Below, in pieces: positions 17,430 through 25,996 of a stretch of 64,000 bases of DNA (the stretch's first letter is position 1; the number at the start of each line of letters is the position of its first letter). The notes below the pieces were generated by a model. It saw nothing but the letters and a program-made list of their open reading frames with translations. It ran no database searches and was not told the origin of the DNA. Origin of the DNA: Rs1 sp038900335 (GTDB lineage Bacteria > Pseudomonadota > Gammaproteobacteria > Pseudomonadales > Balneatricaceae); contig JBBMRB010000002.1 in assembly GCA_038900335.1 (NCBI GenBank), forward strand, positions 186,001-250,000, written 5' to 3'. The position numbers were made by a program, and so were the translations under genes.

Positions 17430-18302
17430 ATGCCCAATACTCAACAAAGAAGCAGAATTAATGATGTTCTCCACTATATTCATGCAGATATAAACAGAGA
17501 TCTGAGCGCCACCAAATTAGCTAACATTGCACGATATTCTGAACAACATTTTCATCGTTTATTTATCGCCATTGTTGGTGAGAGCGTAAATCGTTATGTC
17601 CGTAATACTCGCTTGGAGATTGCAGCAAATCAATTAATGTTTTCCCCTGATACTGCCATTATTGAAATCGCCCAAAAATGTGGGTTTCAATCGTTATCCT
17701 CTTTTAATCAAGCGTTCAAAAAACAATTTAATATTACACCTGGTTCATGGCGTACCGATAAAATATCTAAAAAAAAGCCGCCATACTTATCCAACCCTGA
17801 GATTGCTGCAGCCTACAAAAGGCTATCTGACACGCCATTACCCGATGTTAAATTTGTTCAACTTAAAGCGCGCCATGTCGCCTACATTAGGCATCTAGGG
17901 TATGACAGGTCTATCAAGAAAACATGGCAAATCTTGCATTCATGGGCGCTAACTCACGCTTTAGAAGCCAATATACAATTAGGCCTACACCATTCAAACC
18001 CAGCTCAAACGCCATTAGAAAAATGCCACTATGTCGCGTGTATAGAAATAGCCCAATTACTTAACAAAAGAGGTATCGTTAATTCTATGACGATTCCTGG
18101 TGGGCTGTATGCTCAATTTGAGTTTTCAGGAAAATATGGCGAACTACTGCCCTCCATTAGCAAAGTGTTAGAACAATGGTTACCTAGCAGTTCTATTAAC
18201 GCCATGACGACACCCTCTTTTGTAGAGTATCGAAAAAATCACTTTTTAAACGACAACGAGCAATACGATTTAAGCTTTTACTTACCGGTTGATTTTTATT
18301 AA
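17430..18302 (+). CDS. AraC-family regulator with GyrI-like effector domain
   Basis: The protein has about 290 residues from the ATG at 17430; an in-frame ATG at 17388 would add 14 residues without family support. The N-terminal double HTH (about residues 5-105) includes LSATKLANIARYSEQHFHR and IAQKCGFQSLSSFNQAFKK followed by TPGSW. The C-terminal half (about 135-290) is a GyrI/BmrR-type small-molecule-binding domain (ARHVAYIRHLGYD, then GGLYAQFEFSG). This HTH-first order is that of Rob-like regulators. It is divergent from the aminotransferase across 130 bp that contains TTATC-GT-GATAA and GTTTG-CAAAC inverted repeats. Confidence 0.88.
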   Translation: MPNTQQRSRINDVLHYIHADINRDLSATKLANIARYSEQHFHRLFIAIVGESVNRYVRNTRLEIAANQLMFSPDTAIIEIAQKCGFQSLSSFNQAFKKQFNITPGSWRTDKISKKKPPYLSNPEIAAAYKRLSDTPLPDVKFVQLKARHVAYIRHLGYDRSIKKTWQILHSWALTHALEANIQLGLHHSNPAQTPLEKCHYVACIEIAQLLNKRGIVNSMTIPGGLYAQFEFSGKYGELLPSISKVLEQWLPSSSINAMTTPSFVEYRKNHFLNDNEQYDLSFYLPVDFY

Positions 18303-18494
18303 TTGCACAGATGACAGGACACTTAGTTTTGTGAAAACACCAAAGCGGCCGTTTTATTATGGTTTTATCGTTGTATGATATGTGAAGTAACAGTGATGGA
18401 TAGGTGCATTAGCTGTCTTGTTCGCGTAAAATCTGCTGTTTTAACGCTAGCGACAATGTTAGTCATTCACAATATCCTCTAATAAGGAACCTCT

Positions 18495-19397
18495 ATGCCT
18501 TGGGTACAAGCAAACCTGCAAATCAAACCAGAACTCGCAGAATTATTCGAAGACTTGCTATTAGCCAGCGGCGCTCTCTCGGTTACTTACCAAGACACGC
18601 AAGACCAACCTATTTATGAACCTGAATTAGGCACAACGCCACTGTGGCAGAACACCACCGTCAGCGGTTTGTTTGATGCCGATAATGATATTGCAATTAT
18701 TGAAGATTACCTGCGTATCGCCTTTAATGATCAGGCAGCAAATGAAAACTTTCCCAACATAGTGTTTGAAATCTTAGAAGATAAAGATTGGGAAAGAGAA
18801 TGGATGAAGTCTTATAAACCAATGCAATTTGGCCACAGACTTTGGGTTTGCCCAAGTTGGTGCGAGCCGCCACAGCCACAGGCAGTTAATTTAATGCTCG
18901 ACCCAGGCCTTGCTTTTGGTACCGGCACGCACCCAACCACCGCTCTGTGCTTACGCTGGTTAGACAGTATTGAACTAGATCACAAAACAGTGACCGATTA
19001 TGGCTGTGGCTCGGGAATATTAGGCGTTGCAGCTCTACTGCTAGGTGCACAATCTGTGCTAGCTGTCGATATAGATACTCAAGCATTGCAAGCAACCCAA
19101 ACCAATCTTGAGCGCAACAATTTAGCGAATAGCCGTTTAGCTAGCTACCTTCCTGAAGACGCACCAGATTTTAAAAGCGATGTACTAGTGGCCAATATTT
19201 TATCAGGGCCTTTAGTCGAATTAGCACCGGTATTAAAAGACAGAGTAAAGAGCTCAGGTTTAATGGTACTATCTGGCTTATTAGCCAATCAAGAACAAGA
19301 CATTATTGACGCCTACTCACCTTGGTTTGACTTACAAGATGCTGTTGAAGATGAAGGCTGGATCAGAATATCTGGCACTAGAAAAAACGATCGTTAA
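18495..19397 (+). CDS. prmA: Ribosomal protein L11 methyltransferase
   Basis: A 300-residue class I SAM methyltransferase that trimethylates L11. The N-terminal substrate domain opens MPWVQANLQI. The catalytic part has DPGLAFGTGTHPTTALCL, the SAM loop DYGCGSGILGVAALLLGA and VANILSGPLVELAP. An AAGGA-type site precedes the ATG. It starts the conserved prmA-dusB-fis neighbourhood, though a 286-bp gap with its own hairpin and probable promoter separates it from dusB. Confidence 0.96.
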   Translation: MPWVQANLQIKPELAELFEDLLLASGALSVTYQDTQDQPIYEPELGTTPLWQNTTVSGLFDADNDIAIIEDYLRIAFNDQAANENFPNIVFEILEDKDWEREWMKSYKPMQFGHRLWVCPSWCEPPQPQAVNLMLDPGLAFGTGTHPTTALCLRWLDSIELDHKTVTDYGCGSGILGVAALLLGAQSVLAVDIDTQALQATQTNLERNNLANSRLASYLPEDAPDFKSDVLVANILSGPLVELAPVLKDRVKSSGLMVLSGLLANQEQDIIDAYSPWFDLQDAVEDEGWIRISGTRKNDR

Positions 19398-19416
19398 TTT
19401 AGTCCTCGAACAGTTC

Positions 19417-19449
19417 GACATAAAGCCAAGCTAGATTTGGCTTTATGTC
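19417..19449 (+). terminator. Hairpin after prmA
   Basis: GACATAAAGCCAA pairs perfectly with TTGGCTTTATGTC around a 7-nt loop, 20 bases past the prmA stop. No T-run follows, but the perfect 13-bp stem suggests transcript end formation or protection. Confidence 0.6.
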
Positions 19450-19598
19450 AGCATGTTACCATTATAAAAGCACAATGAATAACGACACAGAGCTGAAACA
19501 CACGTATTTAAAGGCTCTAAAGTTATATTCAAAAAATAGTCAAGACAAATAGATTAAAAAACAGCCAAATAAACGGTGTGATTTCTAGTCAAAATGTG

Positions 19599-19615
19599 TA
19601 GAATTCCCCTCCTTA
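19599..19615 (+). promoter_or_regulatory. Possible -10 element with C-rich discriminator for dusB-fis
   Basis: TAGAAT at 19599-19604 is followed directly by TCCCCTCC, a GC-rich discriminator of the kind found at stringently controlled promoters such as E. coli dusB-fis. The -35 region is poor. The position, about 80 bases before the dusB start, fits. Confidence 0.35.
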
Positions 19616-19683
19616 ATTTCTGTGAGCAACATTTTTTTATTACTCAAACGGGTAATAAGAAATTAAACCTTTAAAGGCGACAC

Positions 19684-20670
19684 ATGTTTCAAGTTGGTCC
19701 ATATATCATAGACAGTAAAGTTATACTTGCCCCTATGGCCGGTATCACTGATCAACCTTTTAGGCGTCTATGCAAACAACTTGGTGCAGGGCTAGTGATT
19801 TCAGAAATGGTTACTAGTGATACGACGCTATGGAAATCACGCAAATCGAGTTTTCGTCTCACCCATGATACCGAGATAGAGCCAAGGTCAGTACAAATTG
19901 CTGGTGGCGACGCTCAGATGATGGCACACGCTGCTAAAATGAACGTCGAGCGTGGCGCACAAATCATCGATATCAACATGGGCTGCCCAGCTAAAAAGGT
20001 CTGTAATAAGGCTGCGGGATCAGCATTACTCAAAGATGAAAAGTTGGTTAGAGAGATATTAACCGCTGTTGTCAATGAAGTAGATGTTCCTGTTACCCTT
20101 AAAATACGTACAGGTTGGGATAAAGAGAACATTAACGCACTAAGCATTGCGAAAATGGCGGAAGATATTGGCATTTCAGCACTAGCGGTACATGGAAGAA
20201 CCAGAGCTTGTCGTTTTAAAGGCGAAGTGGAATATCAAACAATAGCTGATATCCGCAATGTCATCGATATCCCATTATTTGCTAATGGTGATATAGATAG
20301 CGCTGAAAAAGCACAGCAAGTTTTAGAGTATACTAAAGCGGATGCTGTGATGTTAGGACGAGGAGCACAGGGACGCCCTTGGATATTTAGAGAAATAGAA
20401 TACTACCTCACTCATAAGCGTCATCTACCGGCTATTGAGATAGATGAGGTAAAAGAAATACTGATTAACCACTTACATGCTCTATATAATTTCTACGGGG
20501 ATTATTTAGGCGTACGTATCGCACGTAAACATGTAGGCTGGTATCTACAGTCAATCAAGGAAAGTACAAAATTTCGAACCTGTTTTAACAAGTTTGAAAC
20601 CCAGGAGCAACAATTGATAGCTATAGAGCAATACTTTTTAGACGCTCAGCTAACGCATTCTGCCGCTTAA
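19684..20670 (+). CDS. dusB: tRNA-dihydrouridine synthase B
   Basis: A 328-residue FMN enzyme reducing uridine in the tRNA D-loop. APMAGITDQPFRRLCKQLGA, NMGCPAKKVCNKAAGSALL (active-site Cys in CNKAAG) and AVHGRTRACRFKG are Dus signatures, and the order dusB-fis confirms subfamily B. The ribosome binding site AAAGGCGA precedes the ATG. It is 24 bases upstream of fis and almost certainly cotranscribed. Confidence 0.96.
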   Translation: MFQVGPYIIDSKVILAPMAGITDQPFRRLCKQLGAGLVISEMVTSDTTLWKSRKSSFRLTHDTEIEPRSVQIAGGDAQMMAHAAKMNVERGAQIIDINMGCPAKKVCNKAAGSALLKDEKLVREILTAVVNEVDVPVTLKIRTGWDKENINALSIAKMAEDIGISALAVHGRTRACRFKGEVEYQTIADIRNVIDIPLFANGDIDSAEKAQQVLEYTKADAVMLGRGAQGRPWIFREIEYYLTHKRHLPAIEIDEVKEILINHLHALYNFYGDYLGVRIARKHVGWYLQSIKESTKFRTCFNKFETQEQQLIAIEQYFLDAQLTHSAA

Positions 20671-20694
20671 CATTAACATCGGATACATAGTCAC

Positions 20695-20985
20695 GTGAAC
20701 TCAATAGAAAACCTGCAAAACAATTTCGCACCGACCGAAAACGCAACGATAACCCAAGGCCAAACCTTGAGAGATAGCGTTGAAACATCAATGAACAACT
20801 ATTTTAGACAACTCGATGGCCAGCCAGTCACCGATGTTTATAAAATGGTGCTAGCTGAAATTGAAGCCCCTCTGTTAGAAACAGTGATGGCCTATACTAA
20901 AGACAACCAAACAAAAGCGTCTGAATTGCTTGGCTTGAACCGTGGCACTTTACGCAAAAAGCTAAAAGAATACGATTTACTTTAA
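20695..20985 (+). CDS. fis: DNA-binding protein Fis
   Basis: A 96-residue nucleoid-associated protein. The C-terminal HTH reads DNQTKASELLGLNRGTLRKK, followed by LKEYDLL, nearly identical to E. coli Fis; the N-terminal beta-hairpin activation arm is shorter. The start is a GTG (20695), an unusual start that may lower expression relative to dusB. It bends DNA and regulates rRNA, recombination and growth-phase genes. Confidence 0.96.
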   Translation: MNSIENLQNNFAPTENATITQGQTLRDSVETSMNNYFRQLDGQPVTDVYKMVLAEIEAPLLETVMAYTKDNQTKASELLGLNRGTLRKKLKEYDLL

Positions 20986-20995
20986 TTCATGACAC

Positions 20996-21049
20996 TATTA
21001 ATTGAGGCGTTTATGTATCACAGTGATATACCAGTCGCCTCAATTAATA
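20996..21049 (+). terminator. Nested hairpin after fis
   Basis: TATTAATTGAGGCG pairs perfectly over 14 bp with CGCCTCAATTAATA. The 26-nt loop carries its own small palindrome, TATCAC-A-GTGATA. It lies 10 bases after the fis stop, without a T-run. It may end the dusB-fis transcript or act on the mRNA as a structured 3' end. Confidence 0.55.
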
Positions 21050-21219
21050 ACACCAACACGAGTAGAGTATAGAGAATGTGCATTACGAGTATCAATTTAA
21101 CCGATTTTTTAAGCTTAATCGATAACCGCCCTGCACTCTTACCTCTCTGTTTTACCCATACCTCTTACTCCAGCATTTTTTTAAACCTTTCTCCCACTAC
21201 CTAGAGATCATGTCAAAAA

Positions 21220-22827
21220 ATGACTACGCAAACTTATACGCCAATTAAAAGAGCACTTATTAGTGTTTCAGATAAAACTGGAATCGTTGAATTCGCAGCA
21301 GCACTTGTTGAACAAGGCGTTGAAATACTATCGACAGGCGGTACTTTCAAACTGCTTGTAGATAATAAAATTCCGGCTATTGAAGTATCTGACTACACTG
21401 GTTTTCCTGAAATGATGGATGGCAGAGTGAAAACGCTACACCCAAAAATTCACGGCGGTATATTAGCGCGCAGAGGCCAAGATGATGACATCATGGCAAA
21501 ACATGACATCAACCCGATTGACATGGTAGTTGTCAATTTATACCCGTTCAAACAAACAATTGAACGCGATGACTGTACCTTGCCAATGGCTATTGAAAAC
21601 ATCGATATTGGCGGACCAACCATGGTACGTTCAGCCGCTAAAAACCATAAAGATGTAGCGATTGTCGTCAACGCGAGCAGCTATTCGCACATTTTACAGC
21701 AACTGTCAGCAAACCAGGGCCTAACGATCACCGATCGCTTTGATCTTGCCGTACAAGCGTTCGAGCATACAGCTGCTTATGATGGCATGATTGCCAACTA
21801 CCTAGGCGCTGTTATTGAAGGACCTACTAAAGCTGATAACGCAACGGACAGTGTAGACAGCCAAGCTTTCCCTCGCACATTCAACAGCCAGTTTATTAAA
21901 GCTCAAGATATGCGTTACGGTGAAAACAGCCATCAGCGCTCGGCTTTTTATGTTGAGAGCAACCCTGCTGAAGCCAGTGTTAGCACTGCTAAGCAATTAC
22001 AAGGTAAAGCGCTATCATACAACAATGTTGCCGATACCGATGCAGCACTTGAGTGCGTTAAATCATTTGACCAAGCTGCTTGTGTTATCGTGAAACACGC
22101 CAACCCTTGCGGCGTTGCAATAGCTGACAACCTTTTTGAAGCTTACAATCTTGCTTATGCGACTGACCCTACATCGGCGTTTGGCGGTATTATTGCTTTC
22201 AACCGCCCATTAGATGCAAAAACAGCAAGCGCGATCATTGAACGCCAATTTGTTGAAGTTATCATTGCACCAAGCATTGAAGATGAAGCACAGGCAGTAC
22301 TGGCTAGCAAAGCTAATGTCAGAGTACTAGTGTGCGGCGAATTTAGCAGCACAACTATTGCAGGATTAGATTACAAAAGAGTGAATGGTGGGCTATTAGT
22401 ACAAGATCGCGATTTAGGCGTGATCACTGAGAGCGATCTTAAAATTGTTACTCAGGTAAAACCAACTGCTGATCAATTTAAAGACTTATTATTTTGCTGG
22501 AAAATTGCAAAATTTGTTAAGTCTAATGCTATTGTCTATGCTAAAAATGGTCAAAGCATCGGTATTGGCGCAGGCCAAATGAGCCGTGTATACAGCGCTA
22601 AGGTTGCCAATATTAAAGCGGCAGATGAAGGCCTACAAGTAGCGGGTTCTGTCATGGCTTCTGACGCTTTCTTCCCATTTAGCGATGGTATAGAAGCCGC
22701 TGCCCAAGCAGGTATCAGTGCAGTAATTCAACCTGGTGGATCAATGAGAGACGACGAAGTCATCGCCGCTGCTGACAAAGCGGGCATGGCAATGGTCTTC
22801 ACTGGTATGAGACACTTCAGACACTAA
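21220..22827 (+). CDS. purH: Bifunctional AICAR formyltransferase/IMP cyclohydrolase
   Basis: A 535-residue enzyme of the last two steps of IMP synthesis. The N-terminal IMP cyclohydrolase domain (about 1-200) starts KRALISVSDKTGIVEFA and has GGPTMVRSAAKNHKDVAIV. The C-terminal AICAR transformylase has KHANPCGVA, DPTSAFGG and the end SDGIEAAAQAGISAVIQPGG. The ATG at 21220 is in frame with the family start; an ATG at 21210 is out of frame. It is followed 46 bases later by purD, the usual pair. Confidence 0.97.
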   Translation: MTTQTYTPIKRALISVSDKTGIVEFAAALVEQGVEILSTGGTFKLLVDNKIPAIEVSDYTGFPEMMDGRVKTLHPKIHGGILARRGQDDDIMAKHDINPIDMVVVNLYPFKQTIERDDCTLPMAIENIDIGGPTMVRSAAKNHKDVAIVVNASSYSHILQQLSANQGLTITDRFDLAVQAFEHTAAYDGMIANYLGAVIEGPTKADNATDSVDSQAFPRTFNSQFIKAQDMRYGENSHQRSAFYVESNPAEASVSTAKQLQGKALSYNNVADTDAALECVKSFDQAACVIVKHANPCGVAIADNLFEAYNLAYATDPTSAFGGIIAFNRPLDAKTASAIIERQFVEVIIAPSIEDEAQAVLASKANVRVLVCGEFSSTTIAGLDYKRVNGGLLVQDRDLGVITESDLKIVTQVKPTADQFKDLLFCWKIAKFVKSNAIVYAKNGQSIGIGAGQMSRVYSAKVANIKAADEGLQVAGSVMASDAFFPFSDGIEAAAQAGISAVIQPGGSMRDDEVIAAADKAGMAMVFTGMRHFRH

Positions 22828-22873
22828 TTATTAAGCTATCTTCTGGGCCGTATAAGCCCAGTATGGAGAAAAC

Positions 22874-24154
22874 ATGAATATTCTAGTAATAGGTTCTGGT
22901 GGTAGAGAGCATGCTCTAGCATGGTCTGCTGCAAAAGATAATAATGTGACTAATGTCTTTGTCGCACCAGGAAACGGCGGCACTGCTGATGAAGCAAAAA
23001 TGCACAACGTTGCGCTGGATATCAGCGACAGCAGTGCACTCATTGCCTTCGCTAAAGAGAACAACATAGCACTCACTATTGTAGGCCCTGAAGCACCACT
23101 AGTCGCGGGAATAGTCGATGATTTTAGAGCCGCTGATTTAGCGATCTTTGGTCCAACTGCCGCCGCCGCTCAACTAGAAGGCTCTAAAGCTTTTAGCAAA
23201 GACTTTTTAGAGCGCAATAACATCCCAACTGCCGATTACGCTAACTTTACTGAAATAGAACCCGCTCTTGCCTATTTAGAAAAAGTGGGCGCACCGATTG
23301 TCATTAAAGCTGACGGACTTGCTGCAGGCAAAGGTGTTATTGTTGCCATGAGCTTAGCTGAAGCACAAGATGCAGTTAAAGATATGCTCGCTGGCAATAA
23401 ATTTGGCGATGCTGGCTCTCGTGTTGTCATCGAAGAGTTTTTGGAAGGTGAAGAAGCTTCTTTCATCGTAATGGTCGATGGCGACAACGTACTGCCAATG
23501 GCTACCAGCCAAGATCACAAGCGTGTTGGCAATGGCGATCTTGGACCAAACACTGGCGGCATGGGCGCATATTCACCAGCCCCTGTTGTCGATGAGCAAA
23601 TCCATCAACGTATTATGCAACAAGTTATTATGCCGACCGTACAAGGCATGAAAGCAGAAGGCAATGAATACACAGGTTTTCTATATGCCGGTTTAATGAT
23701 TGATGAGCAAGGGCTACCTAAAGTAATTGAATTTAATTGCCGCTTTGGTGACCCAGAGACACAACCCATCATGCTGCGTTTAAAAACCAGTATTGTTGAT
23801 TTGTGCCAAGCAGCGCTTGCTAGAGACTTTGAGTCAGTCAATATTGAATGGGATCCACGCCCTGCTGTCGGCATTGTTATGGCCGCTGGTGGCTATCCTG
23901 ATAGCTATGCTAAAGGCGATACCATTAACATTGAGCAAAACAACAGCGATGACTTGAAAGTATTCCATGCTGGCACCAGTAAAGTTGATGGCCAAGTAGT
24001 CACTGCCGGTGGTCGTGTACTTTGCGTTGCAGCGTTAGGCGAGAATGTTACTCAGGCACAAAAAAATGCTTATCAAGGTGTGGCTAATATCCAATGGAAA
24101 GGCGCGTTTTATCGCACTGACATTGGCTATCGTGCAATAGCACGGGAGAACTAA
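22874..24154 (+). CDS. purD: Phosphoribosylamine-glycine ligase
   Basis: A 426-residue ATP-grasp ligase making GAR from phosphoribosylamine and glycine. MNILVIGSGGREHALAWS, KADGLAAGKGVIVA, GPNTGGMGAYSPAP and EFNCRFGDPETQ are signatures. A GGAG ribosome binding site precedes the ATG. The short purH-purD spacer contains a small CTGGGC/GCCCAG hairpin (22843-22861) just before that site, which might tune purD translation. Confidence 0.97.
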   Translation: MNILVIGSGGREHALAWSAAKDNNVTNVFVAPGNGGTADEAKMHNVALDISDSSALIAFAKENNIALTIVGPEAPLVAGIVDDFRAADLAIFGPTAAAAQLEGSKAFSKDFLERNNIPTADYANFTEIEPALAYLEKVGAPIVIKADGLAAGKGVIVAMSLAEAQDAVKDMLAGNKFGDAGSRVVIEEFLEGEEASFIVMVDGDNVLPMATSQDHKRVGNGDLGPNTGGMGAYSPAPVVDEQIHQRIMQQVIMPTVQGMKAEGNEYTGFLYAGLMIDEQGLPKVIEFNCRFGDPETQPIMLRLKTSIVDLCQAALARDFESVNIEWDPRPAVGIVMAAGGYPDSYAKGDTINIEQNNSDDLKVFHAGTSKVDGQVVTAGGRVLCVAALGENVTQAQKNAYQGVANIQWKGAFYRTDIGYRAIAREN

Positions 24155-24176
24155 GACAAAACCTTAGCAACATAAC

Positions 24177-24218
24177 TATTAGATAAATCATTGCCTAATC
24201 ACTCTGATTTATCTAATA
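24177..24218 (+). terminator. Hairpin after purD
   Basis: TATTAGATAAATCA pairs perfectly over 14 bp with TGATTTATCTAATA around a 14-nt loop, 22 bases past the purD stop. It is AT-rich with no T-run, so termination strength is uncertain. Confidence 0.55.
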
Positions 24219-24415
24219 AATCCTCATAAAATAACAATCTATTCTCCTGATTATCTACTTGTTCTTTACACTGAGATTCGAGCCAGATATTATTTAACAT
24301 TGCAAGAAATACGTTATATAAGGTGATGCCGATAACTCTTCAAGTTAGTGCATCTAGTTAAAGATTCATACTTTATATTTAATTGACATTAATTTTCGGA
24401 TTTGACGTACTCTCC

Positions 24416-25891
24416 ATGGATTTAAAACGAACTAAATTGGCCGTTCTTGTTACAACAATCATTGCAACAGGTTGTAGCGCAAATAAATTAGATACTGTTA
24501 ACAGCAGCCAAAATTTTTGTAAAAATGGCGGCGCATCCAGTGATTTTAGCTGCCAACCGAGCGAGCAGCAAAGCGATCCAATAAGACAAGCCACTGTTGA
24601 TAATCCAAACACTGAAGCTTGGATGAATTCCAAATTATCAGACATCAAATCTTGGTTAAAAACCATTAAAGAAAACCCTGATGCCCTGGGTACAAATAGC
24701 ACACCCGATGTATCACAAAGCGCCATGCTTGTTAGAAACCCTGCTGCGACTAACCCAGAGCTAATCAGAATTGAAGCGCTTTCGCAAAACAACAATCACC
24801 GCGAGGCGATGGCTGCTATTAACTCCTTCATTGCAAACAATCCAAATAGCCTAGAAGCGGAACTAACCAAAGGTTTAGTGCTTTCCAGAATGGGCCAGCT
24901 AAAAGAAGCGGAAGCATTATTAAGAAACTCTATTTCCCGTCACCCAACATCACCAGAGCTCTATAACAACCTGGCTGTTATCTATTCAGATAACGGTGAT
25001 TACGGCAAAGCGATAGAGACGTTACTATTAGCGTTTTCAACTCATCCAAGTTATGCGCAAGTAAATGAAAATTTACGAGAAGTGTACTCATCCGTTGCCT
25101 CTCTTGCTTACAACAGAGCGCTGGATTTAGATTCCGATAAAAAATTAACACCACAATTAGTGGTGTTAAGACGCACCTCAGCACCTAGCTTGCCAGCTCT
25201 AAGTAATTCTAGCTTAAGCACAGCGGTTGCCAGCTCTGGTACGACAAAGGCACTAACTAATAAAAATTTACCTGGGACCGCACTTAGCAATACCGTTGAC
25301 TTAACAGCCACCGCAACAGCCAACAAAACCGAACAAGCTAAACAAACGGTAGCCGCTATAGAGCAAAAGCCTGAAATTATTAGCAAAGCGACAAAAAACA
25401 TTCCTTTAGCGCTGCCTGATCTAGAACCAGAAGAGCCGCCTGTTGAAATAGCCAAGCTGGCTATCAAACCACAACAATCAAATAGCACTGAAATTAAGAG
25501 CATTGTTAGAACAGACAACAATAATACTAAAACAGGCAAAGCACCTGGGAGCAGTTCATTAATCGCCGTCAAAGCAGTTAATAGCTGGAGCCAAGCTTGG
25601 TCATCCCAAAACGTTAGTGCTTATTTAGCCTCATATATTAAAGGTTACCAGCCAAAATCAAATGTATCTCATAAACAATGGCGCAACACTCGTACACAAA
25701 GACTGACAAAACCATCGTTTATAAAAATACAGCTAGCTAATATAAAAAGTAAGCAAATTGATAGCAATACAGTGGAAGTAACCTTCCTTCAGAAATATCA
25801 GGCGAACACTTATAAAGATCAAACGAATAAACGCTTAACGTTAGTTAGATCTGGCTCTAAATGGTTAATTAGTAAAGAAAGAAATATTTGA
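24416..25891 (+). CDS. TPR lipoprotein with C-terminal NTF2/Cds6-like domain
   Basis: The protein has about 491 residues from the ATG at 24416. An N-terminal signal ends in a lipobox (TTIIATGC, Cys near residue 20), so it is probably an outer-membrane lipoprotein. TPR-like helices occupy about 125-245 (AELTKGLVLSRMGQLKEAEA, LYNNLAVIYSDNGDYGKAIE). A low-complexity Ala/Thr/Lys linker follows. The last about 110 residues (NSWSQAWSSQNVSAYLASY, HKQWRNTRTQRL, VTFLQKYQANTYKDQ) resemble the C-terminal domains of the next two genes. The family function is not established; the context suggests envelope or peptidoglycan work. Confidence 0.75.
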   Translation: MDLKRTKLAVLVTTIIATGCSANKLDTVNSSQNFCKNGGASSDFSCQPSEQQSDPIRQATVDNPNTEAWMNSKLSDIKSWLKTIKENPDALGTNSTPDVSQSAMLVRNPAATNPELIRIEALSQNNNHREAMAAINSFIANNPNSLEAELTKGLVLSRMGQLKEAEALLRNSISRHPTSPELYNNLAVIYSDNGDYGKAIETLLLAFSTHPSYAQVNENLREVYSSVASLAYNRALDLDSDKKLTPQLVVLRRTSAPSLPALSNSSLSTAVASSGTTKALTNKNLPGTALSNTVDLTATATANKTEQAKQTVAAIEQKPEIISKATKNIPLALPDLEPEEPPVEIAKLAIKPQQSNSTEIKSIVRTDNNNTKTGKAPGSSSLIAVKAVNSWSQAWSSQNVSAYLASYIKGYQPKSNVSHKQWRNTRTQRLTKPSFIKIQLANIKSKQIDSNTVEVTFLQKYQANTYKDQTNKRLTLVRSGSKWLISKERNI

Positions 25892-25895
25892 TAAC

Positions 25896-25933
25896 AATGC
25901 CAATCACATTAGAACAAGTGATTGGCATTTTTA
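25896..25933 (+). terminator. Rho-independent terminator after TPR lipoprotein gene
   Basis: AATGCCAATCAC pairs perfectly with GTGATTGGCATT around a 10-nt loop and is followed by T-rich sequence. It begins 5 bases after the stop. Confidence 0.85.
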
Positions 25934-25996
25934 ACCCCTTTTTAACAATCAATAACACCTAGCTTACCCAGCATCAAAGACTATAAATCAGCTAGT

